A stretch of 64,000 nt of DNA, taken from Saccharomonospora glauca K62 (lineage in GTDB: Bacteria; Actinomycetota; Actinomycetes; Mycobacteriales; Pseudonocardiaceae). Under the pieces are notes generated by a model, which was not told the DNA's origin, did no database searches, and saw nothing but the letters and a program-made list of their open reading frames with translations. How positions within the stretch are numbered: the first letter of the stretch is position 1; each line of letters opens with the position of its first letter. Shown piece by piece: positions 1-8,617 of this stretch. Where the stretch lies: assembly GCF_000243395.2 (NCBI RefSeq), contig NZ_CM001484.1, forward strand, positions 2,599,847 through 2,663,846, in the 5' to 3' direction. The translations under genes were made by a program, and so were the position numbers.

Positions 1-806
1 CCGTGCTCGCTGCGGTACGCCCAGCCCGCGTCGCTCCACCAGCGTGGGTCGGCGTAGCCGCCGTCGTCGACGAATTCCGCGTACCGCGCGTTCGTCACCG
101 GCGTGGTGTCGATGGCGAAGGCGTCGACGAACACCTCGTGGGCGGGTCGTTCGTTGTCCAGCGCCCACGGTTCGACCGAGGTCCCCATCGTGAACGAGCC
201 CGCCGGAACGACGACCTCCTCGGGCAGGTCGCGCACCGTCGCGGGAGGTGGGGCGGGCGCGTGCAACACGGGATCGCCCTTGCGCAGTTGGTGGGTGGCC
301 AGCATCGTCTCGCAGTGCTGCTGTTCGTGTTGCGCGATCATGCCGAAGGCGAACGCGTCGCGCGTCAGGGCTCGATCGGACAGGGGCGTCCGTGCCAGCA
401 CGTCGAACGTCCTGCGCCGCACCTCCTCGACGTAACGGCGAGCCTCCGACGGCCCGAGCAGGGGTAGCGACGGCCGGGTGGCGCGAGGGTGTTGGAAGGC
501 GTCGTAGAGGTCGTCGATGTCGGGACGCATCGGGTCGAGACCTCCCACCTCCCGGAGGATCCAGATCTCCTCCTGGCTTCCGATGTGGGCGAGGTCCCAC
601 ACCAGCGGGGACATCAAGGCGGAATGCTGTTTGACGAGATCGTCGTCGTCCACGGCGCCGGTCAGGGCGAGGCTGCGGGCGCGAGCCCGGTCCAGGACCT
701 CGGCGACGTACGCCTTCAGGGCCGGTTCGGACAGTTCTCGCAACGGGTGGTCCGGCTCCTTTCGACGATCGAGCAGAGTGTCGACGTCGTGGTGTGCACG
801 GGTCAT
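1..806 (-). CDS. egtB: Ergothioneine biosynthesis protein EgtB, 3' end outside the window
   Basis: Iron-dependent sulfoxide synthase that joins gamma-glutamyl-cysteine (or cysteine) to hercynine with oxygen. Reading the minus strand from the ATG at 806 gives an N-terminal DinB-like domain with a DLAHIGSQEE segment and a later HEQQHCE motif, which together supply the three-histidine iron site known for EgtB. A formylglycine-generating/sulfatase-modifying domain follows (MGTS...PWALDNERPAHEV) and is cut by the window edge, so the C-terminal part is not visible. The start lies 5 bases after the egtA stop, and the ribosome site GAAAGGGAG overlaps the egtA stop codon. This implies co-transcription and translational coupling with egtA. 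The identification is firm; only the missing end limits it. Confidence 0.93.
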   Translation of the reverse strand, partial: MTRAHHDVDTLLDRRKEPDHPLRELSEPALKAYVAEVLDRARARSLALTGAVDDDDLVKQHSALMSPLVWDLAHIGSQEEIWILREVGGLDPMRPDIDDLYDAFQHPRATRPSLPLLGPSEARRYVEEVRRRTFDVLARTPLSDRALTRDAFAFGMIAQHEQQHCETMLATHQLRKGDPVLHAPAPPPATVRDLPEEVVVPAGSFTMGTSVEPWALDNERPAHEVFVDAFAIDTTPVTNARYAEFVDDGGYADPRWWSDAGWAYRSEH

Positions 807-811
807 GGACG

Positions 812-2104
812 TCACTCCCTTTCCCGCCGTCGCCACCGACGTTCGACGGCGTCGGCGAGTTCGGCGATCGTGTGATCGGGCAGGTTCAGGTTCGACAGCG
901 CGGCGCAGCCGAGTTCGCCGACGGCGCGGGCGGTGGCGCCCAGGGCCGCGTCGTCCGTTCCCGATCGCGCGGCCTCGGCCCACCGGCCCGCGACCGGCTC
1001 GCAGAGCTCCAGTACCGAATCCACTGTGGAGGGTGTGGAGAGCAGGGCCGCCAGCAGTGCCGCGGGGCAGGCCCAGTCCTCGGGCGGCTGCGCGTCGAGG
1101 TAGCGGATCTCCAGGTAGCCGTGCGGTCGTACGGGGGTGAACAGCGTCGTGAGGTGGTAGTCCAGGTCACCGAAGGTCGGCCGGGGCAGTCCGGCACCGG
1201 GCCCCCGTGCCTCGATCCAGTCGGCGAACGTTAGGCCGGCGGGTGCGTCCCACCTCGTTCCGTGGCGCCGCAACACCAGCAACGGGGTGTCCAGCACTCG
1301 CCGTGCCCACGCCGCCGCCGGATCGTCACAGGGGCGTTCGGCTCTGGTGCGGCACGGCTCGGTGTCCATCACGGAACGCCAACGCGCCGACGCGAACCCC
1401 GTGTCGGCGCCCGCGTGCCGCCGGGAGTTCGCGAACAGGGACAGCAACACCGGCCCCAGGGCGTGCGCGGCGGCCCACCGGCGCGGTGCCTCGTGGGCGC
1501 TCCCCGCGTCGACGCACACCTGGATGGCGGCCGTGCTGCACATCATCGTGATGCCGCCGGGCCCGAGCGGGGCGAACCGGCGTTCCATCGCCGCGTAACG
1601 CGGGGTCGGCAGCAGCCGCGTCGGGGAACGGAAGGCGTCGATTCCGTACGAGCCCAGCCGCAGGCCCGCCGCGCCGAGAAGATCGTCAACGTGAGCGAGG
1701 TCCGCGTCCACCGCCTCCATGAGGGCCCCGAACGACGAGGCGGGGGCCGTGGAGATCTCCACCTGGCCTCCGGGTTCGAGGGTGAGCGCGGAACCGGACG
1801 GAAGCGGCAGCGCGGGGCTGTCGGGGACGAGAGTGGGCGGGGCATGGGGGCCCAGGGCGGAGGCGAGGCGCGCCGGTGTCAGGGGGAGGGTGGGATCGAC
1901 GACGTCGTGGACGGTGAATTCCAGCTCGACGCCGAGCAGCCGCGGTGGGCCGTGTTTGAAGCACACCGCCGCGACGTAGGCCTCCCCCTCCGCGCGATCG
2001 GAGATCACTCGGGCGGCGATCTCCTCGGGCTCCGTCCTCGTGTCGGGTACGCCTCGGTGCCGAGGATCACGGGGATTCGGCCGGGCGACGGATGTCGCTG
2101 TCAT
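812..2104 (-). CDS. egtA: Glutamate-cysteine ligase EgtA (ergothioneine pathway)
   Basis: ATP-dependent ligase making gamma-glutamylcysteine for ergothioneine synthesis. The 430-residue product has the GCS2-type core: GVELEFTVHD near residue 55, GGQVEIST near 110, a substrate-pocket segment around MMCSTAAIQVCVD, and FANSRRHAG. The C-terminal HGYLEIRYLDAQP segment is typical of actinobacterial EgtA. I chose the ATG at 2104; the reading frame stays open further upstream, but nothing there resembles the family. It is the first gene of an egtA-egtB unit. The egtC, egtD and egtE genes usually found with these would lie beyond the left edge. Confidence 0.92.
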   Translation of the reverse strand: MTATSVARPNPRDPRHRGVPDTRTEPEEIAARVISDRAEGEAYVAAVCFKHGPPRLLGVELEFTVHDVVDPTLPLTPARLASALGPHAPPTLVPDSPALPLPSGSALTLEPGGQVEISTAPASSFGALMEAVDADLAHVDDLLGAAGLRLGSYGIDAFRSPTRLLPTPRYAAMERRFAPLGPGGITMMCSTAAIQVCVDAGSAHEAPRRWAAAHALGPVLLSLFANSRRHAGADTGFASARWRSVMDTEPCRTRAERPCDDPAAAWARRVLDTPLLVLRRHGTRWDAPAGLTFADWIEARGPGAGLPRPTFGDLDYHLTTLFTPVRPHGYLEIRYLDAQPPEDWACPAALLAALLSTPSTVDSVLELCEPVAGRWAEAARSGTDDAALGATARAVGELGCAALSNLNLPDHTIAELADAVERRWRRRERE

Positions 2105-2184
2105 TCCCACACTCCCCCATCGACGTCGATGGCCCACGGACGTTAAGGAAGGGGTACGACGCTTTCGGGTGAGTGAAACCTGAT

Positions 2185-3111
2185 TCAGCCCGGAACCGTC
2201 GCCGAGGCACCGAGCCCGAGCTCCGCCGCGGCGGCCCGCACGGCGTCGATCACCAGTCGCAACGCCGGTCTGCGCCGGGCCGTGCGACGGTAGGCCACCG
2301 ACACCGTGCGCATCACCGGCGTCGCCAGCGTCACGATGTCGACCCCGGCGGGGCGCAACGTCAGCCCCAGGTCCGACACCAAGGTGATGCCCAGCCCGGC
2401 GCTCACCATCGCCATCGCCGTGGCCTGCTCCTCGACCTCGTGGTTGATCACGGGCTGGAATCCGGCTCGCTGACACGCCACCCGCACCGCTCTGCCGAAG
2501 TGACTTCGCGGGCTGGCAAGGATCCACGGTTGGTCGGCCAGGTCCGACAAGCTCACCGAGCTCGCCGGGGCGGTGGCGGCGGGCATCGCGGCGTACAGCC
2601 GTTCCACGGCCACCGCCACCCGCTCCAGTCCGGTGTCCCATGGCGTCGGCGCGTCGGTGTAGTCGAGCACGAACGAGAAGTCCAGCGATCCGTCGCGCAC
2701 GGCGTCGGCCGTCTCCTCCGGGGCCAGCTCGCGGGTACGGACCTCGATGCCCGGATGCTCCTCGGCGAGCGAGGCGAGCGCGGTGGGCAACAGTCCGGAG
2801 GCCACCGACGCCCACACTCCGGCGGTCAGCCGCACCGACCGGGTCTGCTGCGCCTCCTCCAGTGCCAGGGTGGCGCGCTCCACCGCGCCCAGGATCTCCT
2901 CGGCGTGCTCGCTGAGCAGCACGCCGAGTTCGGTGAGTTGGACCCGGCGTCCCAGCCGCTCGAAGAGCTTGGCTCCGACGTCGCGCTCCAGTTGCGCGAG
3001 CTGCTGCGAGACGGCGGAGGCCGTGTAGTGCAATGCCGCCGCCGCGGCGGTGACCGTGCCCCTGCGGCGCAGTTCCCGCAGCATCCGCAACCGATGCACC
3101 GACAGTTCCAT
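2185..3111 (-). CDS. LysR-family transcriptional regulator
   Basis: 308 residues with the usual LysR layout: an N-terminal helix-turn-helix (RRRGTVTAAAAALHYTASAVSQQL, residues about 15-38) and a C-terminal effector-binding domain. It is divergent from the amino-acid dehydrogenase at 3237, and the 125-bp spacer carries a 20-bp near-perfect palindrome (3126-3145) that fits a LysR site. By family habit it probably controls the dehydrogenase and itself, with an amino or keto acid as effector; that is inference. The end is 80 bp from the egtA start on the same strand, but no functional link is evident. Confidence 0.85.
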   Translation of the reverse strand: MELSVHRLRMLRELRRRGTVTAAAAALHYTASAVSQQLAQLERDVGAKLFERLGRRVQLTELGVLLSEHAEEILGAVERATLALEEAQQTRSVRLTAGVWASVASGLLPTALASLAEEHPGIEVRTRELAPEETADAVRDGSLDFSFVLDYTDAPTPWDTGLERVAVAVERLYAAMPAATAPASSVSLSDLADQPWILASPRSHFGRAVRVACQRAGFQPVINHEVEEQATAMAMVSAGLGITLVSDLGLTLRPAGVDIVTLATPVMRTVSVAYRRTARRRPALRLVIDAVRAAAAELGLGASATVPG

Positions 3112-3125
3112 TCACCAACCGTAAA

Positions 3126-3145
3126 AGGAATCGTGCACGGTTCCT
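3126..3145. promoter_or_regulatory. Probable LysR operator, 20-bp imperfect palindrome
   Basis: AGGAATCGTGCACGGTTCCT is self-complementary except for one base pair (T at 3131 against G at 3140). It begins 15 bases outside the LysR start codon and ends about 90 bases before the dehydrogenase start, the usual place for a divergent LysR site. Confidence 0.6.
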
Positions 3146-3236
3146 AACTGGACGTGATCGCCGGCGCGACCCCAGCCTGGAGGTGCGCGTCACGACGCGC
3201 GCGAACCAGCGGGCGGGCGTTTCGAGGAGGGGTCGA

Positions 3237-4418
3237 GTGGGTCTTCAGCATGCTGCCGAACCACTGCTGCGGTTGACGTGGACCGACCGGGTGACGGGCG
3301 CGCACGGCTATCTCGTCGTGCACAACCTCGTGTCGGGGCTGGCGACCGGGGGCACGCGGATGCGGCCCGGTTGCACGCTAGCCGAGGTCGAGGACCTCGC
3401 GCGGGGCATGGCCGCGAAGACGGCGACGTTCGATCTTCCCGTCGGCGGCGCGAAGGGCGGGATCGACTTCGATCCCAAGGACCCGCGCGCCCGTGGCGTA
3501 CTGACCCGGTTCTACGAGGCGACGCGGCCGTGGCTCGACGCGCACTGGGTGACGGCCGAGGACCTCGGGGTGCCGCAGCACCTCGTCGACGAGGTGTTCG
3601 CCGAGCTGGGGCTCGGTCAGTCGTACCACGCGGCCATCCGGCGGTCGGCGAACCCGGAACGCACGCTGCGCCGCGTGCGCGCGGGCCTTTCCACCCCCGT
3701 TCCGGGCGGTCTGTTGCTCGGTGACGTCATCGGCGGCTACGGCGTGGCCCAGGCATGCCTGGGGGTGGCGTCGGCCCTGGCACGGCGGCCCGAGGACACG
3801 ACCGTCGCGCTTCAGGGCATCGGCACGATGGGTGGGGGTGCCGCGTGGTATCTGCACGAGGCCGGGGTGCGTGTCGTGGCCGTCGCCGACGCGGCGGGCA
3901 CTCTCCACGATCCCGACGGTCTGGACGTGCCCGTGCTGCTCGCGGCCCGCGACGCCTACGGCGAGATCGACCGGACCAGGGTGCCCGAGCGCGTTCGACG
4001 GCTGCCGCGTTCGTCGGTGGTCGCCACGGAGGCGGACATCCTCGTCCCCGCGGCCGTCTCGTACGCGCTCACCCCGGACAACTCCTACGACGTGAAGGCG
4101 GCGGCCGTCGTCGAGGCGGCCAACGCGGCGACCACACCCGAGGCCGAGGCCATGCTCGCCGCGCGGGGCGTACCGGTGATCCCCGACTTCGTGGCCAACG
4201 CGGGCGCCGCGGCGTGGGCGTGGTGGTTGCTGCTGGGCGAACTCGGCACGGACCCGACCGACTCGTTTGCGAAGCTGCGCACCGAGATGCGGGCGAAGGT
4301 GGCGTTGCTGTTGTCCGCCTGGAACGCCGACGGGGTGCCGCCCCGGAGGACGGCATGGGAGTTCGTGACGGCCCGCGACGCGATCCCATCACCCGATCAG
4401 GTGCTCACGATCCCCTGA
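3237..4418 (+). CDS. Glu/Leu/Phe/Val dehydrogenase family protein
   Basis: Oxidative deamination of a branched-chain or aromatic amino acid to its keto acid with NAD(P). The 393-residue protein has the family's catalytic lysine region (PVGGAKGGIDFDP, residues about 61-73), a second active-site segment VTAEDLGVP, and a Rossmann domain starting VALQGIGTMGGGAA near residue 198. I moved the start from an upstream in-frame codon to the GTG at 3237 because GAGGAGGG sits 5 bases before it and the homology begins there. Leucine, valine or phenylalanine specificity cannot be read by eye. It is divergent from the LysR gene and followed by acnR after 69 bp. Confidence 0.86.
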   Translation: MGLQHAAEPLLRLTWTDRVTGAHGYLVVHNLVSGLATGGTRMRPGCTLAEVEDLARGMAAKTATFDLPVGGAKGGIDFDPKDPRARGVLTRFYEATRPWLDAHWVTAEDLGVPQHLVDEVFAELGLGQSYHAAIRRSANPERTLRRVRAGLSTPVPGGLLLGDVIGGYGVAQACLGVASALARRPEDTTVALQGIGTMGGGAAWYLHEAGVRVVAVADAAGTLHDPDGLDVPVLLAARDAYGEIDRTRVPERVRRLPRSSVVATEADILVPAAVSYALTPDNSYDVKAAAVVEAANAATTPEAEAMLAARGVPVIPDFVANAGAAAWAWWLLLGELGTDPTDSFAKLRTEMRAKVALLLSAWNADGVPPRRTAWEFVTARDAIPSPDQVLTIP

Positions 4419-4435
4419 TCTCGGGAGCAGCGTCA

Positions 4436-4451
4436 CAGTACGTACGTACGG
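4436..4451. promoter_or_regulatory. AcnR-type operator upstream of acnR
   Basis: CAGTACGTACGTACGG matches the AcnR half-site pattern I recall from Corynebacterium (CAGNAC-NNNC-GTACTG) with one mismatch. The central 12 bases, 4438-4449, form a perfect palindrome. It lies 36 bases before the acnR start, as expected for autoregulation. Confidence 0.6.
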
Positions 4452-4452
4452 A

Positions 4453-4481
4453 TTGCGAGTCCTCGGGACCGATGTCAAGAT
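4453..4481 (+). promoter_or_regulatory. Candidate acnR promoter, possibly leaderless
   Basis: TTGCGA (4453-4458), a 17-base spacer and CAAGAT (4476-4481) end six bases before the ATG at 4488. This spacing would start the mRNA at or next to the start codon. Both hexamers are imperfect. Confidence 0.35.
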
Positions 4482-4487
4482 CGTGGG

Positions 4488-5132
4488 ATGCCACGGGTCA
4501 GCCAGGACCACCTCGCGGCGCGCCGCCGACAGATCCTCGACGGCGCCCGCATGTGCTTCACGCGGTACGGATACGAGGGTGCCACCGTCCGACGGCTCGA
4601 AGAGGCGACCGGCCTGTCCCGCGGAGCCATTTTCCACCACTTCCGTGACAAGGAGTCCCTGTTCCTCGCTCTGGCCGAGGACGACGCTCGTCGGATGGCC
4701 GACGTCGTCGCCGAACAAGGGCTCGTCCAGGTCATGCGCGACCTGCTGTCGAGCACCGGGGAGCATCCCGCCGACTGGCTCGGCACCCGGTTGGAGGTCT
4801 CGCGGCGGCTGCGGACCGACCCGGAGTTCCGGGCTCGCTGGGCGGAGCGCTCGCAGCAGCTGACCACCGCGACCCGCAAACGTCTGCTGTGGCAGCGGGA
4901 GGCGGGCAACCTGCGCGACGACGTCAGCATCGACGTCCTCACCTCGTACCTCGAACTCGTGCTCGAGGGGCTGGTCTCCCACCTCGCGATGGGCCTGCCC
5001 GCCGACGATCTCGAACCGGTGCTGGACGTCGTCGAGGAGAGTGTGCGCCGTCACCGCGGCCGCGCCGCGACGGCGGCCGACGAGCGGAGCGGCACCGAGA
5101 ATGAGGAACAGAACATCTCGGGTGCTCGTTAA
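4488..5132 (+). CDS. acnR: TetR-family regulator, AcnR-like
   Basis: 214 residues with an N-terminal TetR helix-turn-helix (GATVRRLEEATGLSRGAIFHHF, residues about 31-52). The sequence closely follows AcnR of corynebacteria and mycobacteria, including HLAARRRQILDGARMCF, FLALAEDDARRMADVV and the ELVLEGLVSHLAMGLP tail. AcnR represses aconitase and responds to citrate plus metal in Corynebacterium. Here aconitase is not adjacent: an amino-acid dehydrogenase lies upstream and CNNM proteins downstream. A matching operator precedes the gene. The last 20 or so residues are charged and look like an unstructured tail. Confidence 0.82.
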   Translation: MPRVSQDHLAARRRQILDGARMCFTRYGYEGATVRRLEEATGLSRGAIFHHFRDKESLFLALAEDDARRMADVVAEQGLVQVMRDLLSSTGEHPADWLGTRLEVSRRLRTDPEFRARWAERSQQLTTATRKRLLWQREAGNLRDDVSIDVLTSYLELVLEGLVSHLAMGLPADDLEPVLDVVEESVRRHRGRAATAADERSGTENEEQNISGAR

Positions 5133-5190
5133 TCGTGGTTAAGATAGCGCCACTTTCCACACAACCCGATTTGGAGGAGTGACCACACCC

Positions 5191-5283
5191 GTGCGCGATG
5201 CGCAGTCACCCGGAGACAGTACCGAGCCGGGTGACAAACCCGGCTATCCCTCCGCCTGCCGCGACCTCGGCGGTGTCCACTGA
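5191..5283 (+). CDS. Short upstream ORF (30 codons) coupled to the CNNM gene
   Basis: A GTG at 5191 opens a 30-codon frame whose TGA (5281-5283) overlaps the ATG of the next gene as TGATG. GGAGGAG at 5173-5179 precedes it by 11 bases. An in-frame GTG at 5179 is too close to that site to use. The peptide is hydrophilic, rich in Gly, Pro and Asp, and I recognise no family. The arrangement suggests a leader peptide whose translation delivers ribosomes to the CNNM start, which has only a weak site of its own. It could equally be chance. Confidence 0.35.
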   Translation: MRDAQSPGDSTEPGDKPGYPSACRDLGGVH

Positions 5284-6599
5284 TGGACATCCTGTTCACG
5301 GTTCTCGGCGTCTGCTTCGTCATCCTGCTCACCATCGGAACCGGTCTGGCCGTCGCGGCCGAGTTCTCGCTCACCACGCTGGAACGCAGCACGGTCGAGG
5401 CGAACGTCCGACAGGTCGGTGACAAGCGTTCGAAGATCGTCCTGAAGGCGCACCGCACCCTGTCGTTCCAACTCTCGGGTGCGCAGGTCGCCATCACCCT
5501 CACGACTCTGGTCACCGGGTACGTGGCCGAGCCGTTGCTCGGCCGGATCGTGCGCCCGATCCTGACCGGGTTCGGCATGTCCGAGTCCGCGGCGGGCAGC
5601 ACCTCGCTCGTCGTGGCCATGCTGCTGGCCACCGCGCTGTCGATGGTGATCGGCGAGATGGTGCCGAAGAACCTCGCCGTGGCCCTGCCCCTGAAGACGG
5701 CCCGCGCCGTTGCCGGCTACCACACGCGGTTCTCGATACTGTTCCGCTGGCTCATCAACCTGATGAACAACAGCGCGAACTGGGTCGTACGCAAGCTCGG
5801 GGTCGAGCCGCAGGAGGAGTTGCGCTCGGCGCGTTCCCCTCAGGAGCTCGGCTCGATCGTGCGCGCCAGCGCCGAGACGGGGTTGCTCGACAGGGCGACC
5901 GCGCAGTTGCTCGACCGGTCGCTGCGCTTCGGCGACCGCACGGCGGCCGAGTTGATGACCCCCCGCGTGCGGGTGGAGGCCCTGCAGGTCGACGACACGG
6001 TGGCGGACATGGTGGCGCTCGCGCGCCGTACCGGCCTGTCCCGTTTCCCCGTCTACCGCGAGGACCTCGACGACATCCAGGGCACCGTGCACATCAAGCA
6101 GGCGTTCACCGTGCCCGCGCCCGAGCGGACGTCCACCCCGGTGAGCTCGCTCATGCGGCCGGTTCCCACCGTCCCCGAGTCGCTTCCGGGAGACGCCGTC
6201 CTCGACCGACTGCGCGACTCCCGGTTCCAGCTCGCGATCGTGGTCGACGAGTACGGCGGCACGGCCGGGCTCGTGACGCTGGAGGACGTGGTCGAGGAGA
6301 TCGTGGGTGACGTTCGCGACGAACACGACATCCACGAAGAACCCGCGTCGCACCAGCTCACCCCCGACAGTTGGGTGGTCTCCGGGCAGCTTCGCGACGA
6401 CGAGGTGCTCGACGTCACGGGCTTTCGGATGCCGGAGGGCGACTACGAGACGATCGCGGGTCTACTGCTGGACCGACTCGGTGAGATTCCCGAGGTGGGC
6501 GCCACCTTGGACATCGACGACTGGCAGCTGGAGGTGACCGGCATGGACCGGCACCGCATCGCCGAGGTCACCCTGCGGCGCAGGAAGGCGATCTCATGA
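5283..6599 (+). CDS. CNNM/CorC-type hemolysin-family membrane protein (DUF21 + CBS pair + CorC_HlyC)
   Basis: 438 residues. An N-terminal DUF21 domain with about four membrane segments (residues 1-160, including [18 protein letters not shown] and [14 protein letters not shown]) is followed by a CBS pair (about 215-345, with [15 protein letters not shown] and [28 protein letters not shown]). A CorC_HlyC-type C-terminal domain closes the protein. Family members are linked to magnesium or cobalt efflux and membrane homeostasis. The gene overlaps the next one by ATGA, and the second product has the same fold without the C-terminal domain, so the two may form a heteromer. The start is the ATG at 5283, overlapping a short upstream ORF. 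Confidence 0.88.
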   Translation: MDILFTVLGVCFVILLTIGTGLAVAAEFSLTTLERSTVEANVRQVGDKRSKIVLKAHRTLSFQLSGAQVAITLTTLVTGYVAEPLLGRIVRPILTGFGMSESAAGSTSLVVAMLLATALSMVIGEMVPKNLAVALPLKTARAVAGYHTRFSILFRWLINLMNNSANWVVRKLGVEPQEELRSARSPQELGSIVRASAETGLLDRATAQLLDRSLRFGDRTAAELMTPRVRVEALQVDDTVADMVALARRTGLSRFPVYREDLDDIQGTVHIKQAFTVPAPERTSTPVSSLMRPVPTVPESLPGDAVLDRLRDSRFQLAIVVDEYGGTAGLVTLEDVVEEIVGDVRDEHDIHEEPASHQLTPDSWVVSGQLRDDEVLDVTGFRMPEGDYETIAGLLLDRLGEIPEVGATLDIDDWQLEVTGMDRHRIAEVTLRRRKAIS

Positions 6600-7651
6600 G
6601 CGACTGGTTGTCCATCTCGCTGATCGGGGTGTTGTTGCTCGCCAACGCCTTCTTCGTCGGTGCCGAGTTCTCGCTCATCTCGTCGCGCCGGGATCGCCTG
6701 GAAGCCCTGCTCGAACAGGGCAAGACCCGCGCCGGGATCGTGATCAAGGCCGGCAAGAACGTGTCGCTGATGCTGGCGGGCGCGCAGCTCGGCATCACGG
6801 TCTGCTCCCTGTTGCTGCTGCAGTTCGGGGAACCCGCGGTGGCGCACCAGCTCGAACTCGCGGTGAGTGCCCTCGGGATACCGCTGCCGACCTACGTGGT
6901 GCACGCCGTCGCCTTCACCGTCACGCTGGTGGCGCTGACGTTGTTGCACGTGCTGATCGGCGAGATGGTGCCGAAGAACCTCGCAATCGCCGAACCGGAG
7001 CGGCTCGCGCTGTGGCTGGTGCCGTTGCACGTGGCCTGGGTGCGCATCACTCACCCGTTCATCTGGCTGCTCAACAGCGTCGCCAACGGCATCCTGCGAC
7101 TGGGGAAGATCGAGCCCAAGGCCGAGGTCGAGACCGGTTACACCTCCGCCGAGCTGGCCGCGCTCCTGCGCGAGTCACGCAGGGAGGGGCTGCTGGAGCA
7201 GTCGGAGCACCGCCGACTCAGCCAGACCCTGTCCTCGGTGGAGAAGACCGTCGCCGACGTGCTCGTGCCGCTGGACGAGGTGTCGACCCTCCCAGAACGG
7301 CCCACCGTCGGAGACGTGGAACGGGCGGTGTCGGCCACCGGGTTCTCGCGTTTCCCGGTGCGCGACGCCGGCGGCAGGCTGACGAGCTACGTCCACGTCA
7401 AGGACATCCTCGCCCAGCTCGACGGCGACCCCTCCGTCGTGGTGCCCACCGCCAAGACCCGCAAGCTGACGCAGCTCGCCCTGTACGCCAGACTCGACGA
7501 GGCGCTGTCGACCATGCGCCGGGAGGGAAGCCACCTCGCGATCGCCGTCAACGCCGAGGGCAGCGTGGTCGGCATCGTGGCGTTGGAGGACCTGCTGGAG
7601 GAGTACGTCGGTACCGTGCGCGACGGCACGCATCTCATGGGAAGGTCATGA
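6596..7651 (+). CDS. Second CNNM-family membrane protein (DUF21 + CBS pair)
   Basis: 351 residues with DUF21 membrane segments ([40 protein letters not shown]) and a CBS pair ending LAIAVNAEGSVVGIVALEDLLEEYVG. It lacks the CorC_HlyC tail of its upstream partner. ATGA overlaps on both sides (start 6596, next start 7648) indicate one translationally coupled operon. Tandem long and short CNNM paralogues are a recurrent actinobacterial arrangement. The transported ion, if any, is unknown. Confidence 0.87.
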   Translation: MSDWLSISLIGVLLLANAFFVGAEFSLISSRRDRLEALLEQGKTRAGIVIKAGKNVSLMLAGAQLGITVCSLLLLQFGEPAVAHQLELAVSALGIPLPTYVVHAVAFTVTLVALTLLHVLIGEMVPKNLAIAEPERLALWLVPLHVAWVRITHPFIWLLNSVANGILRLGKIEPKAEVETGYTSAELAALLRESRREGLLEQSEHRRLSQTLSSVEKTVADVLVPLDEVSTLPERPTVGDVERAVSATGFSRFPVRDAGGRLTSYVHVKDILAQLDGDPSVVVPTAKTRKLTQLALYARLDEALSTMRREGSHLAIAVNAEGSVVGIVALEDLLEEYVGTVRDGTHLMGRS

Positions 7652-8541
7652 CGAAGGTCGAGATCCTCTCCGAGGAGGAGTGGCGGGCGCGGGAGGCCGC
7701 CCACACCGACCGGATGCGAGCGTGGACGGAGCCGCATCGACAACGCCGCTCGCGCGGGGAGAAACATCCGGTGCTGGATTTCCTCTTCACCTACTACTCG
7801 TTTCCCCCCACGCGCCTGGAGCGGTGGCAACCCGGCCCCGGAGTCGTCCTCACGGGGCCGGGTGCCCGGCGTTTCCTCGACCGGCCCGGATACCGCGAGA
7901 CGGCCGAGGGCGTGACACTCGATCTCTCGGCCTTCTCCGACCGGCTCGCCCGCAACGCTCGATACTCGCTGTCGTTGCTGGAGGCCATCCACAGCCGCCG
8001 GGCTCGCGTCGACTGTTTCGGCTTGCACGAATGGGCCATGGTCTACCGCACGCGGCCCGAGCAGGTACGTCACGCGCAGGTGCCGTTGCGTCTGGGCCAC
8101 GCGGGGACCGACGCGGTGGTGGAGTCGCTGAACGTGCGGTGCAGTCACTTCGACGCGTTCCGGTTCTTCACCCCCGACGCGCGGCCGCTCAACCAGTTCA
8201 CGCCCACCCGCGAACGCCAGCGGGAGCTCGACCAGCCCGGCTGCCTTCACGTGGGCATGGACCTGTACAAGCACGCCTACAAGCTCGACCCGTTCGTTCC
8301 CTCGGAGCTGCTCGGCGACTGCTTCGCCCTCGCCGTGGAGATTCGGGAGCTGGACATGCGCGCCAGCCCCTACGACCTGTCGGCCTACGGCTACTCCCCC
8401 GTCCCGATCGAGAAGGCCGAGGGACGAGCCGTCTACGCGCGAGCACAGGCGTCCTTCGCCCGGCGGGCCCGGCCGCTTCGAGAACGACTGATCACGCTCT
8501 GCCGCACCCTTCTCACCGAGAATCATCACTCTTCGTGTTGA
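7648..8541 (+). CDS. Conserved protein, usually labelled 3-methyladenine DNA glycosylase
   Basis: 297 residues. The N-terminus (LSEEEWRAREAAHTDRM) and KHPVLDFLFTYYSF motif match an actinobacterial family that databases often call 3-methyladenine DNA glycosylase. I see no helix-hairpin-helix of the AlkA type and no Tag zinc motif, so that name may be an unsupported transfer. Conserved-looking His, Cys and Asp residues (DCFGLHEWAMVYR, LNVRCSHFDAFRFF, GCLHVGMDLYKHAYK) suggest an enzyme, perhaps metal-binding. The start overlaps the preceding stop as ATGA, making this the third gene of the CNNM operon. Confidence 0.75.
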   Translation: MTKVEILSEEEWRAREAAHTDRMRAWTEPHRQRRSRGEKHPVLDFLFTYYSFPPTRLERWQPGPGVVLTGPGARRFLDRPGYRETAEGVTLDLSAFSDRLARNARYSLSLLEAIHSRRARVDCFGLHEWAMVYRTRPEQVRHAQVPLRLGHAGTDAVVESLNVRCSHFDAFRFFTPDARPLNQFTPTRERQRELDQPGCLHVGMDLYKHAYKLDPFVPSELLGDCFALAVEIRELDMRASPYDLSAYGYSPVPIEKAEGRAVYARAQASFARRARPLRERLITLCRTLLTENHHSSC

Positions 8542-8566
8542 GTCTGATCACATTTTGATTACTTAC

Positions 8567-8582
8567 CCACCTGAACAGGTGG
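8567..8582 (+). terminator. Small hairpin downstream of the CNNM operon
   Basis: CCACCT-GAAC-AGGTGG forms a 6-bp stem 25 bases after the stop codon and is followed by TAGTATTTTG. It is a modest but plausible intrinsic terminator. Confidence 0.45.
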
Positions 8583-8617
8583 TAGTATTTTGACCTCTTT
8601 TACGGAGAGTAATTATT

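Noticed and set aside
2173-3147. Long plus-strand frame opposite the LysR gene
   Set aside because: It mirrors the LysR coding sequence, its peptide is Arg/Gly/His-rich low-complexity, and it has no ribosome site. It is a GC-rich shadow frame.
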